From contig NZ_JALKAN010000001.1 in assembly GCF_023015965.1 (NCBI RefSeq), positions 496,001 to 560,000 on the forward strand: a stretch of DNA of 64,000 nucleotides. The letters are read 5' to 3'. The DNA comes from Allomuricauda sp. F6463D. GTDB taxonomy: Bacteria > Bacteroidota > Bacteroidia > Flavobacteriales > Flavobacteriaceae. Of the stretch, positions 43,570 to 52,404 are shown in pieces. The translations under genes were made by a program, and so were the position numbers. The notes under the pieces were generated by a model that did not search any database, was not told the DNA's origin, and saw only the letters and a program-made list of their open reading frames with translations. Within the stretch, counting starts at the first letter, position 1, and each line of letters begins with the position of its first letter.

Positions 43570-44424
43570 TTATAATTTTTCTTTAATTGCTTTTCTCCAA
43601 AAGTAAATTCCAAAAACACAAGTCACAATTGCAAACATAATTCCGTTTTCGCCAAGCCAATGTTCTGTTCCTTCATTTTTAATTGTTAATTCAGGTAATA
43701 TTTTTTGAATATATACATTGCTTACAGCGTGAAAAATTACTGCTGGCCATAGGCTTTTAGATTTAAAAGTATAATAAGTCATAATAAATGACATTGAAAC
43801 AATAACAACATAAAATGTCGTCAATTCCAAGATTACATTTTCTCCATAATATACAATTAATGGCCAATGCCAAGAAGCCCAAATTATTCCACTAAAGACA
43901 GAAACACCAGTAAAAGAAAGTACCTTTTTTAATTCAAAAATAAAGAAACCTCTCCACCCAATTTCTTCTCCTAAAGTTGTTGCTACTGCTCTTATTACTT
44001 CAATAGTTCCTAATAAAATAATAGCTATGATTCCAATCGAAGTTGGATTTAAAGTTCCTATTCCAATCAAACCAAGTTCTTTTCCCCATTCAGTAATTTC
44101 TTCTCCATTTGTCAAACTTCCAAAGCCAAAAACCCAAATTAGTATATAAGTGATTAAGCCATATAAAGCAGGAATAAAATAAGAAAGTCGAATATATTTC
44201 CAATTTCCCCAATTCCAATTTAGTGAAGAAATAGGACGTTTTATCAGTTTTAAAGTGATTATGGTAGCTATTGCAGGACACCACATTAGTCCTCCAATGT
44301 ATATTCGTGATGGATATAAATTAACTATTGCATAATGAAATAAAGAGCTTAAAATCGTAACAATAGCGAGGAAAATAAAGATTATATTCCAAGTTTTTTT
44401 TCGTTCCATTAAATTTTCTTGCAT
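43570..44424 (-). CDS. CPBP intramembrane metalloprotease
   Basis: A 284-residue multi-pass protein of the CPBP (Abi/CAAX protease and bacteriocin-processing) family. Motif 1 is EEIGWRGFF, motif 2 WHWPL with the His, and motif 3 HAVSN. The frame is open up to 44589, but that extension would cross the R' box of the array boundary (44490-44484); the ATG at 44424 starts MQENLMERKK directly before the first helix and is preferred. First cassette of the array. Confidence 0.85.
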   Translation of the reverse strand: MQENLMERKKTWNIIFIFLAIVTILSSLFHYAIVNLYPSRIYIGGLMWCPAIATIITLKLIKRPISSLNWNWGNWKYIRLSYFIPALYGLITYILIWVFGFGSLTNGEEITEWGKELGLIGIGTLNPTSIGIIAIILLGTIEVIRAVATTLGEEIGWRGFFIFELKKVLSFTGVSVFSGIIWASWHWPLIVYYGENVILELTTFYVVIVSMSFIMTYYTFKSKSLWPAVIFHAVSNVYIQKILPELTIKNEGTEHWLGENGIMFAIVTCVFGIYFWRKAIKEKL

Positions 44425-44483
44425 TTTAACTTCTGATTGGTTTATTAAAGGAAGACGAAGAGCTCGTAGTTTTGTTACATTGC

Positions 44484-44490
44484 GCCTAAC
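44484..44490 (-). repeat. R' half-site at the array boundary (E14)
   Basis: Minus-strand GTTAGGC, a perfect GTTRRRY box, starts the CPBP cassette and equals the complement of the R'' box GCCTAAC at the other end of that cassette (E13). On the backbone side (44491-44595) no convincing palindrome partner is seen, so it may be the junction with chromosomal sequence or an attI-like site. Confidence 0.5.
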
Positions 44491-44595
44491 TAGGGTATAG
44501 ACGCAATACCCTAATATTCTACTAAAAATAGCATAAAACCAACAAGCACAGGACAAAAGCCAGATATAATTGCTTGTAACCGTTTCCAACTAGGC

Positions 44596-44617
44596 ACAAA
44601 CGGGTATAACCGTTTGT
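44596..44617. terminator. Hairpin after the GNAT gene
   Basis: A perfect 8 bp stem ACAAACGG / CCGTTTGT with a 6-base loop lies 34 bp after the GNAT stop codon. There is no T-run, so termination is possible but not certain. Confidence 0.4.
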
Positions 44618-44651
44618 ATACGAGAAAAGTAAAAACGAAAAAGGGTAGGGG

Positions 44652-45770
44652 CTACAGGTCTTTTACATAGGTGCGTCTACGCTTAATCACCTTGGGGTCA
44701 AAGTGCTTCCACATTTGCTGTATCGCAATATTGTCTTCCAGCTCTGGTGTACGAATGCAGTTTACAACGCCTCGCTTGTTAAACGTATGATGAAATTCAT
44801 TAAAAATAATGGAGGTAACCCCTTTGTTTTGGTATTTTGGATGAATACCGATCAGGTAAAAAATGGCATCCTTACTATTTTTGCGAGCATTGAGCAAATG
44901 GAAAATCCCAAATGGAAACAACTTGCCGTTCGCTTTTTGCAAGGCCTCCGAGAAGGAGGGCATTACAATGGCAAAAGCCACTATATTATCTTCCGAATCC
45001 ACCACAAACTTTATGTATTCTGGGTTGATAAAGCTGATGTACTTTTTCTTAAAGTATTCTTTTTGGATATCGGTGATCTTTACAAAGGACGATAGCTTGG
45101 CGTAGGATTCGTTGAAGAGGTCGAACATTTTGTCCACCCATGGCATAATATCGGCACTTTTTTCAAAGTTCATCTCACGTAGGCCATAGCGTTTTTTAAT
45201 CAATACATTGGCCTTGGCGAACAATTTTGGGTCTGCATTAGCTGCCGGAAATTTACTTTCCCTATATTCCTTTTCCTTGGTAAAGCCGTGCTTTTCGTAA
45301 TGCGATTGGTAGTACGGATGGTTGTACCAGGTTACCATGGTCCCAATATGGTCAAAACCTTCGGTAAGGACACCAACTTTGTCCAAATTGGAAAACCCTA
45401 CCGGCCCTTCCATATACTCAAGGTCGTTTGCATTGCCAATCTCACGAACCTTGTCCAACAAAGCTTTGGATACTTCAAGGTCATCCACAAAATCGAACCA
45501 GCCAAAGCGCATTTTTTTAAGTCCTTGATCCTTTACCTCTAGCCAATTGATAATGGCAGCTACACGACCAACAACTTTATTGTCCTTATATGCCAAAAAG
45601 AATTTGGCCTCTGCGGTTTTAAAAACAGGATTTATATCGTTATCAAAGGATTCCATTTCGTCCTTGATGATAGGAGGTACCCAATAAGGTGAATCTTTGT
45701 AGAGTGAAAAGGGAAACTTTACAAAATGTTTTAGGTCTGATTTGGACCGAACCTGCTTAACAGTGATCAT
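44652..45770 (-). CDS. GNAT-family acetyltransferase-like protein
   Basis: A 372-residue cytosolic protein with a GNAT-like fold, of a length and type typical of Bacteroidota (KTAEAKFFLAYKDNKVVGRVAAIIN, and HPKYQNKGVTSIIFNEF, which corresponds to the acetyl-CoA-binding motif A). Substrate unknown. It is the first backbone gene on the right side of the accessory region. Confidence 0.8.
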   Translation of the reverse strand: MITVKQVRSKSDLKHFVKFPFSLYKDSPYWVPPIIKDEMESFDNDINPVFKTAEAKFFLAYKDNKVVGRVAAIINWLEVKDQGLKKMRFGWFDFVDDLEVSKALLDKVREIGNANDLEYMEGPVGFSNLDKVGVLTEGFDHIGTMVTWYNHPYYQSHYEKHGFTKEKEYRESKFPAANADPKLFAKANVLIKKRYGLREMNFEKSADIMPWVDKMFDLFNESYAKLSSFVKITDIQKEYFKKKYISFINPEYIKFVVDSEDNIVAFAIVMPSFSEALQKANGKLFPFGIFHLLNARKNSKDAIFYLIGIHPKYQNKGVTSIIFNEFHHTFNKRGVVNCIRTPELEDNIAIQQMWKHFDPKVIKRRRTYVKDL

Positions 45771-45858
45771 AGCTGCAAATTAATTCATCAATATTATGAA
45801 TATTACTTGCAGTAGAAAAATGAAGTTGGCATAAAACGTAAAATTCTATAGGTCCGTT

Positions 45859-46821
45859 TTATTTTTTATCAGGCTTTTTGGACTTACGCTTGTTGGCGTT
45901 TTTTTTGATTTTACCGGTCATACCGGACTGCTGCTCGTTGATGGGGATAAGTTTGTCTTTATGGAAATCCAAACGATAGGAAAATCCGAGAACTACGAAC
46001 ACCCGCGATGGGTCGTTTTTAAATCCGGAACCTAAATGAAAATCGGCTTGAAAATTTGGACTGATCAAACGGGCCACACCGGTTCGTAAAATAATGTCCG
46101 AATAACGATCTCCGGAAATCCCCTGTCCCTCAAAAAACACACTCCATCGTGGATCACGAAACGCATGCGATAAAGATAGGGCGTAGCGCCATTCGGGAAA
46201 ATCGGTGGTGATACGATCGTAGGCAATATTGGAAATCAATACAAATCGAGGGGAAAGCCTACTTTGGGTTTGAATGCCCCCACGGTAGGAAACAGTGGGT
46301 TCTCCAGGATAGAACGGATTGTCCCCAATTACAAAATTTGCTCCTCCATATACCGATATGGCAGGAATCAGATTTTTCCATTGAAAAAGATTGTTCGCTC
46401 TCCAACTATATAAGTTGGGCTTGCTACGTTCTGGATTTTTGTAAGGATCATACACAAGGTATTTTAATCCCACTCGGTTGCGCGAAAAATTGGTCAATGT
46501 TCCTTCAATCCCCAAATCGGGATACAAAATATTTTGTGTAATGAAAGATCCTTCTGCAATAACTTCCAACTCTTCAAAAAACAACCCATACCTTAAGGCA
46601 TAATCTGCCCCAAAAATGTTGGAATCCGAATTTAGATCGGCATTGTCCTGTTGTTCGTACATCAATCCGATTTCTGCCTGTACCACATTTTTACCTACTG
46701 CATAAGCACTGGCAGCACGTCCCGGTCGGTTGGAATTGATGACATCGGTATATTGGGCACAAAGAATTGTTGGGAACAGAACGAAAAGAAAAAATGACTT
46801 TTTGATCATGGAAATTTCCAT
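45859..46821 (-). CDS. Outer-membrane transporter-like protein (Phenol_MetA_deg type)
   Basis: A 320-residue protein with a signal peptide (ending LCAQ) and a predicted beta-barrel of the transporter/MetA-pathway phenol degradation family: TDVINSNRPGRAAS near the N-terminus and repeated aromatic-rich strands. A C-terminal Lys/Asn-rich tail is unusual. An ATG four codons downstream (46809) gives a better signal peptide and may be the actual start. Role unknown. Confidence 0.8.
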   Translation of the reverse strand: MEISMIKKSFFLFVLFPTILCAQYTDVINSNRPGRAASAYAVGKNVVQAEIGLMYEQQDNADLNSDSNIFGADYALRYGLFFEELEVIAEGSFITQNILYPDLGIEGTLTNFSRNRVGLKYLVYDPYKNPERSKPNLYSWRANNLFQWKNLIPAISVYGGANFVIGDNPFYPGEPTVSYRGGIQTQSRLSPRFVLISNIAYDRITTDFPEWRYALSLSHAFRDPRWSVFFEGQGISGDRYSDIILRTGVARLISPNFQADFHLGSGFKNDPSRVFVVLGFSYRLDFHKDKLIPINEQQSGMTGKIKKNANKRKSKKPDKK

Positions 46822-46908
46822 ATAACAGGGTTTTTAATACTATTTTAAGATACGTTTGATGGCTATAAGAGACTAACGATGTAACTTTGATTCAATAACT
46901 AAGGTTAT

Positions 46909-47172
46909 ATGGTTTTATTACAAACGATTTTAATTGTCATATTAGTATACTACGGTCTCAAATTCCTTTTGAAATGGTTGGCACCGAAGATTTTAAATTA
47001 TGCAGTTAAAAAAACAAGTGAACGTTTTGGGCAACAATTCGGGGGGAATCCACAGGATTACGACAATGAACCAACTAGGGAAGGGGAAACCTTTGTTTCC
47101 AAAAAACCGTTTCCAAAATCAAATCCCTCAAAAAAAGTTGGAGAATACATAGATTTTGAGGAAATTGATTAA
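46909..47172 (+). CDS. DUF4834 family protein
   Basis: An 87-residue protein with one N-terminal membrane helix (about 4-27) and a charged cytosolic tail ending in VGEYIDFEEID, the conserved end of DUF4834. Function unknown. In flavobacteria this small gene regularly precedes yfhO; here the gap to the yfhO ATG is 24 bp, so it is the first gene of a four-gene operon. Confidence 0.88.
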   Translation: MVLLQTILIVILVYYGLKFLLKWLAPKILNYAVKKTSERFGQQFGGNPQDYDNEPTREGETFVSKKPFPKSNPSKKVGEYIDFEEID

Positions 47173-47196
47173 TATTTGCCTTATCAAAACCTATTC

Positions 47197-49629
47197 ATGA
47201 ATCTTTCTCCAAAAGCCATAATCACCCATATTTGTGTAATTGGTTTATTTGTCCTGGCCTCACTGGTCTATTTTTATCCGGTATTGCAGGGAAAAGCCAT
47301 TTTTCAGTCCGATATAGCCCAATATAAGGGCATGGCTCAAGAACGCGATGCGTATAAAGATGTTACGGGCGAGGAATCGTATTGGACCAATAGTGCGTTC
47401 GGTGGGATGCCCACGTACCAGCTGGGAGCCAATTATCCACATAATTACGTTAAGGAATTGGACCGATTGATTCGGTTTTTACCGCGACCGGCAGATTATC
47501 TTTTTCTATACCTGATCGGGTTTTATATCCTTCTTTTATGTTTAAAGGTTGATTTTAGACTTGCTGCTCTAGGGGCATTGGCCTTTGGTTTTTCCACATA
47601 CCTTATTATTATTTTAGGGGTGGGACACAATGCCAAGGCGCATGCATTAGGGTATATTCCCATGGTTTTGGGTGGAATAGTGCTAGTTTTTCGGAAAAAA
47701 TATATTTTAGGATTTGTGCTAACGGCATTGGCCATGGCATTGGAAATTAGTGCCAATCACTACCAAATGACGTATTATTTTATGCTTTTGGTATTGGTGA
47801 TGGGCTTGGTGTACCTTATTTATGCCATAAAAGAAAAAGAACTAAAACACTTTTTTGCCTCTGTGGGTATTTTGGTTTTGGCCGTAGTATTGTCCGTGGC
47901 CACAAATGCCACCGGTCTTATGGCAACCAAACAATATGCCGACTGGAGTACGCGGGGAAAATCGGAATTGACCATAAATGCCGATGGAAGTACTAAAGAA
48001 ATCGGTGATGGCTTGGACTACGACTATATTACCCAATACAGTTACGGAATCTCGGAATCCTTGAACCTGTTTGTACCAAGGATCTTCGGAGGTTCGGGAA
48101 ATGAAGATTTAGGCACAGACTCCAAAGCTTACGAGTATTTGACCAACCAGGGTTTGACACCATCCAAGGCCTTGGAATTTTCCGGAAGTATGCCCTTATA
48201 TTGGGGTGATCAGCCCATTGTTGCTGCCCCAGCTTACGTGGGCGCCATTGTTTTCTTTTTGTTTTTACTTGGAGTTTTCTTGGTTGATGGAAAAAAGAAG
48301 TGGTGGCTACTTGCCGGAGCAATATTATCCTTGTTGCTGTCTTGGGGGAAGAATTTTCCGCTGCTCACCAATTTTATGATCGATTACTTCCCCATGTACA
48401 ATAAGTTCAGGGCGGTTTCTTCCATTCAAGTGGTGCTGGAACTATGCCTTCCGGTACTCGGTATATTAGGGTTGGCGCAACTTTTTAAATCATCCGTAGA
48501 TCAAAAGGAAAAACTCAAAGCATTAAAGCTGAGTTTCTTTATTTCTATTGGTCTTGGTGTTGTAATATTTCTGCTGAAAGGGTTCTTTGATTTTGAAGGA
48601 CTACGGGACGAAATGTACCGTGGTTATTTTGGTGATGAGCTAATGACCATGATCCAGCGAGATCGTGAAGCTGTTTATATCAGCGATACCATCCGATCCT
48701 TGATTTATGTTGCTTTGGCCGCAGCGGTTTTATGGTTTTTTATCAAAGAAAAAATCAATAAAAATATATTGGTATTTGCTTTGGCCGCACTTATACTATT
48801 TGATTTGGTAGGAGTGGATCTCCGCTATGTGAACGAAGGTGATTTTGTTCGCCAGCGTCAGGTAAACGAACCATTTCAAGCCAGTCAGTTAGACCAATTG
48901 ATTAAGCAGGATGATTCAATTTATAGGGTTTTTGATCCTCAAGAGGGAATAAATGGGGCACGGACCTCTTATTTCCATAAATCCATAGGGGGTTACCATG
49001 CGGCAAAACCACGGGCACTCCAAAATCTGTTTGAATTCCATTTATACCAGAACAATCTTCAGGTTTTAAATATGTTGAATGTGAAATATATCATTCAACA
49101 AGATGATGAAGGGAACAGTTATCCTGCCGTAAATCCCGATGCCAATGGTAATGCATGGTTTGTGGACCAGTTGATACCGGTTTCATCTGCCAATGAGGAA
49201 ATTCAAAAGTTGGGTGATTTTAACTCCAGTACGCAAGCGATTGTTAATACACGTGAGTACCCCGATCTAACCAAATTACGCTATTCGGTAGATTCTTTGG
49301 CAAGGATTGATTTGGTGGATTACCGTCCAGATCATATAACATACAGGGCCAATAATCCGAATGATGGTTTTGCAGTATTTTCGGAAATGCATTACCCATC
49401 CGGTTGGAATGCGTTTATTGATGGACAACCACAAGAACATTATAAAGTGGATTATGCACTTCGTGGTATGAAGATACCTGCTGGGCAACATGATATTGAG
49501 TTTACATTTGAACCCGAAGTGGTGGAAACTGGAAGCCAGATATCCTTGGCCGCAAATGTACTTTTGGGGTTGATCATAGTTGGTGGACTGGGCTTTACCT
49601 TGTTCCGAAGAAAAAAGGAAGATTCCTAA
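47197..49629 (+). CDS. yfhO: YfhO family membrane protein
   Basis: An 810-residue protein with about 13 transmembrane helices and a C-terminal periplasmic domain (about 580-770). The first luminal loop has FQSDIAQYKGMAQE and NSAFGGMPTYQLG, family marks of YfhO, which belongs to the GT-C-like clan and is linked to glycosylation of lipoteichoic acid or surface glycans. The ATG at 47197 is chosen over the in-frame TTG at 47176. The stop codon overlaps the start of the next gene (TAATG). Confidence 0.88.
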   Translation: MNLSPKAIITHICVIGLFVLASLVYFYPVLQGKAIFQSDIAQYKGMAQERDAYKDVTGEESYWTNSAFGGMPTYQLGANYPHNYVKELDRLIRFLPRPADYLFLYLIGFYILLLCLKVDFRLAALGALAFGFSTYLIIILGVGHNAKAHALGYIPMVLGGIVLVFRKKYILGFVLTALAMALEISANHYQMTYYFMLLVLVMGLVYLIYAIKEKELKHFFASVGILVLAVVLSVATNATGLMATKQYADWSTRGKSELTINADGSTKEIGDGLDYDYITQYSYGISESLNLFVPRIFGGSGNEDLGTDSKAYEYLTNQGLTPSKALEFSGSMPLYWGDQPIVAAPAYVGAIVFFLFLLGVFLVDGKKKWWLLAGAILSLLLSWGKNFPLLTNFMIDYFPMYNKFRAVSSIQVVLELCLPVLGILGLAQLFKSSVDQKEKLKALKLSFFISIGLGVVIFLLKGFFDFEGLRDEMYRGYFGDELMTMIQRDREAVYISDTIRSLIYVALAAAVLWFFIKEKINKNILVFALAALILFDLVGVDLRYVNEGDFVRQRQVNEPFQASQLDQLIKQDDSIYRVFDPQEGINGARTSYFHKSIGGYHAAKPRALQNLFEFHLYQNNLQVLNMLNVKYIIQQDDEGNSYPAVNPDANGNAWFVDQLIPVSSANEEIQKLGDFNSSTQAIVNTREYPDLTKLRYSVDSLARIDLVDYRPDHITYRANNPNDGFAVFSEMHYPSGWNAFIDGQPQEHYKVDYALRGMKIPAGQHDIEFTFEPEVVETGSQISLAANVLLGLIIVGGLGFTLFRRKKEDS

Positions 49630-50897
49630 TGCGAAAAATTTTGGTCATAGCATACTATTGGCCTCCTGCTGGGGGACCAGGGGTACAGCGTTGGCTCAAG
49701 TTTGTAAAATACCTTCCCGATTTTGGTATTGAACCTATTGTGTATGTACCGGAAAATCCAAGTTACCCCCTTGTGGATAAAAAACTGGTTTCAGAAGTTC
49801 CCGATTCCATCAAAATAGTAAAATACCCCATAAAAGAACCTTATGGCTGGGCCTCGATGTTGTCCAAAAAGAAGACCAAAACGATTAGTTCCGGCATCAT
49901 AAAGGAGAAGGATCCTTCATTTGTGGAAAAGGTATTGTTATGGATTCGTGGCAACTTGTTTATTCCCGATGCCAGAAAATTATGGGTGAAACCCTCCATT
50001 TCCTATTTGGCCAAAGTGATTGCGGATGAGGGGATACAAACCATTATTACCACAGGGCCACCGCACAGTTTACATTTGATTGGATTGGGGCTCAAAAAAA
50101 AATACAATGTGCAATGGATTGCCGATTTTAGGGACCCTTGGACATCCATCGGCTATCATAAAAAGTTACGTTTAACGTCCTCTTCGCAACAAAAGCATAA
50201 AGCCTTGGAGAAAAGTGTGCTCTTAAAGGCTGATAAAATTGTGGTAACCAGTATCACTACCAAGTCAGAATTTGAAGCCATTACCCCTAAACCTATCAAG
50301 GTGATCACCAATGGTTTTGATGATGAGCGACAGTCTGTTGTACTGGATTCAAAATTTAGCATCTCACATATTGGTTCATTGTTGACCGGAAGAAACCCTT
50401 TAGGGTTTTGGCAAGCTTTACAAGAGATGATTACCGAAAATGAAGATTTTAAGAATGCTGTAAAGGTACAATTGGCCGGTGTAGTGGGGGAAGAGGTGCT
50501 GCAATCCATACATAATTTTGGGCTTGATGAAGTTGTAGAACAATTAGGTTATCTTTCCCATGATGAAGTATTGAAGTTGCAACAAAAATCGCAACTACTG
50601 TTGTTGTTGGAAATTGATTCGGAAGAGACCAAAGGCATCATTCCAGGAAAATTGTTTGAATACTTAAACGCCAAGCGTCCTATTTTGGCAATTGGCCCTG
50701 AAGGATGGGAGGCAGGTGCTATGGTGGAGCAGCACAAAGCTGGGCATACCTGCCCGCATGATAATGTCGCAACTTTAAAAATGGTACTTTTGGAGGCATT
50801 CAACCAGTATCAAAAGGGAACATTGACTTGTAATTCCAAAGGGGTTGAACGCTATCACCGAAAGGCATTAACGGAATCTTTGGCTAAATTTATCTAA
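49629..50897 (+). CDS. Glycosyltransferase family 4-like protein
   Basis: A 422-residue cytosolic or membrane-associated GT-B glycosyltransferase. YYWPPAGGPGVQRWLKF at the N-terminus is the acceptor-side loop, ADFRDPW the family signature, and the C-terminal nucleotide-sugar motif is EETKGIIPGKLFEYLNAKRPILAIG. Sugar donor unknown. It overlaps both neighbours by one base, so translation is coupled with YfhO and the flippase: a surface-glycan module. Confidence 0.88.
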   Translation: MRKILVIAYYWPPAGGPGVQRWLKFVKYLPDFGIEPIVYVPENPSYPLVDKKLVSEVPDSIKIVKYPIKEPYGWASMLSKKKTKTISSGIIKEKDPSFVEKVLLWIRGNLFIPDARKLWVKPSISYLAKVIADEGIQTIITTGPPHSLHLIGLGLKKKYNVQWIADFRDPWTSIGYHKKLRLTSSSQQKHKALEKSVLLKADKIVVTSITTKSEFEAITPKPIKVITNGFDDERQSVVLDSKFSISHIGSLLTGRNPLGFWQALQEMITENEDFKNAVKVQLAGVVGEEVLQSIHNFGLDEVVEQLGYLSHDEVLKLQQKSQLLLLLEIDSEETKGIIPGKLFEYLNAKRPILAIGPEGWEAGAMVEQHKAGHTCPHDNVATLKMVLLEAFNQYQKGTLTCNSKGVERYHRKALTESLAKFI

Positions 50898-52357
50898 TGG
50901 GCGTTGTTCTAAAACAATCCATACAAAATATGGTGGTAACGTATATGGGCTTCATTTTTGGGGCAATCAATACGTTGTTTCTTTATATCAAAATCCTTCC
51001 GGATGAATACTATGGCCTGGTTACGTTTATATTGGCTTCGGGTGCCATTCTTATGCCTTTAATGGCGTTTGGTGTGCACAATACCATGGTGAAATTTTAT
51101 AGCAATCACGAAGAAGGGGAAAAAGATGGCTTTTTTACCCTGATGCTTTTAATTCCTTTACTTGGGATATTGCCCATAGCTTTAATTGGTCTGATTTGGT
51201 ACGAACCCATTGGAGATTGGGTGTCCAAAGTAAACCCCATGGTCAAGGATTATCTGTGGTATGTGTTTTTTGTAGGATTGGCCATGGCCTATTTTGAAGT
51301 GTTTTATTCCTGGGCCAAAGTGCATTTAAAATCAGTTTTCGGGAATTTTATGAAAGAGGTTTTTGCTAGGGTGGGGGTTTCCATATTGCTACTTCTTTTT
51401 TATTTTGATGTGATTTCGTTGGACGTTTTTTTTAAATGCTTGGTGGGCTTGTACCTTTTGAGGACGTTGATTATTAAAATTTATGCCTTTAGGTTGCGCT
51501 TTCCTAGGTTGGACTTTAAATTTCCTGCATACACCAAAGAGATTCTGTCCTATTCTTTTTTGATTATTTTGGGTGGTTCTGCGGCCTTGATCTTGTTGGA
51601 AATTGATAAGGTAATGCTGAATCAATTTATCAGCATTGAAAATGTAGCGTACTATGGGGTCTCTGTGTACATAGCCACGGTAATAATTGTACCATCTCGT
51701 GCCATGCACCAGATTACCTATCCCTTAACGGCTGAGTTATTGAACAAGAACGATAATGAGGGGCTCAATACATTGTATAAAAAAACTTCGTTGACACTAT
51801 TTATTGCTTCGGGTTTATTGTTCGTTTTGATTATTCTCAATTTAAACGAATTGTATCTAATGTTGCCCGAAAATTATAGAAATGGTTTTACGATTGTGTT
51901 CTTGATTGGCTTGGCCAAGGTGATGGACTCGCTCTTGGGAAATATTAATTCCATATTGTACAATTCAAAATACTACAAAACAGTTTTGGTATTTGGGGTT
52001 TGTTTGGCCGCTTTGACCATTGCTCTCAATTATTTTTTGATTCCGAAATTAGGGATGGAAGGTGCGGCTTTGGCCAGTTTCGTCTCCATATTTATCTTCA
52101 ATTTGGTGAAGTTGATTTTTGTAAAGTTGAAATTTGGAATTTTACCTTTTACTTCGGCAACTTTTAAAGTGTTTGCTACACTGGTCTTAGTTGCCGTTTT
52201 GTTTGATGTATTACAGTTTCAGTTTCATCCTATCTTTAATATTGGACTAAAGTCGATGCTTATAGTGGTGATGTATGTTGGGATTTTGTATCGTTTCAAT
52301 ATTTCCGAAGATGTTTCAGGTTTCTTGTCCAAATGGCTTAAAAAAAATACCCCGTAG
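50897..52357 (+). CDS. Polysaccharide/oligosaccharide flippase (Wzx-like, MATE/MOP family)
   Basis: A 486-residue protein with 12-14 transmembrane helices of the polysaccharide biosynthesis (MOP) family, which moves lipid-linked glycans over the inner membrane. N-terminal helix NMVVTYMGFIFGAINTLFL and later LLEIDKVMLNQFISIENVAYYG (central motif) fit. Last gene of the DUF4834-YfhO-GT operon; its 3' end lies inside the terminator of the opposing gene. Confidence 0.88.
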   Translation: MGVVLKQSIQNMVVTYMGFIFGAINTLFLYIKILPDEYYGLVTFILASGAILMPLMAFGVHNTMVKFYSNHEEGEKDGFFTLMLLIPLLGILPIALIGLIWYEPIGDWVSKVNPMVKDYLWYVFFVGLAMAYFEVFYSWAKVHLKSVFGNFMKEVFARVGVSILLLLFYFDVISLDVFFKCLVGLYLLRTLIIKIYAFRLRFPRLDFKFPAYTKEILSYSFLIILGGSAALILLEIDKVMLNQFISIENVAYYGVSVYIATVIIVPSRAMHQITYPLTAELLNKNDNEGLNTLYKKTSLTLFIASGLLFVLIILNLNELYLMLPENYRNGFTIVFLIGLAKVMDSLLGNINSILYNSKYYKTVLVFGVCLAALTIALNYFLIPKLGMEGAALASFVSIFIFNLVKLIFVKLKFGILPFTSATFKVFATLVLVAVLFDVLQFQFHPIFNIGLKSMLIVVMYVGILYRFNISEDVSGFLSKWLKKNTP

Positions 52358-52380
52358 TGAATAAATTCTACTACGGGGTA
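52340..52380 (-). terminator. Terminator overlapping the flippase 3' end
   Basis: The perfect stem TACCCCGTAGT / ACTACGGGGTA (11 bp, 11-base loop) is followed on the minus strand by eight T. It ends the secreted basic protein gene; the stem includes the flippase stop codon TAG. Confidence 0.88.
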
Positions 52381-52404
52381 AACAACTAACCAACCTAAAT
52401 CTTA

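Larger units (their letters stand above)
16723..44490 (-). other. Putative integron-like cassette array lacking an integrase
   Basis: Thirteen palindromic spacers (E1-E13) and one half-site separate short gene units, nearly all on the minus strand. They are dense from 27.6 to 44.5 kb, with E1 and E2 as outliers; none was seen between 17.9 and 27.5 kb. Each spacer starts near a stop codon with an R''-like box (RYYYAAC type) and ends with an R'-like GTTnnnn box shortly before the next start codon. No tyrosine integrase with an integron-specific region occurs in the window. The nearest established concept is a cluster of attC sites lacking an integrase; an unrelated flavobacterial repeat family is the alternative. 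Confidence 0.6.

Noticed and set aside
44425..44589. N-terminal extension of the CPBP protease frame
   Set aside because: It would read through the R' box of the array boundary; the later ATG gives the usual start before the first membrane helix.
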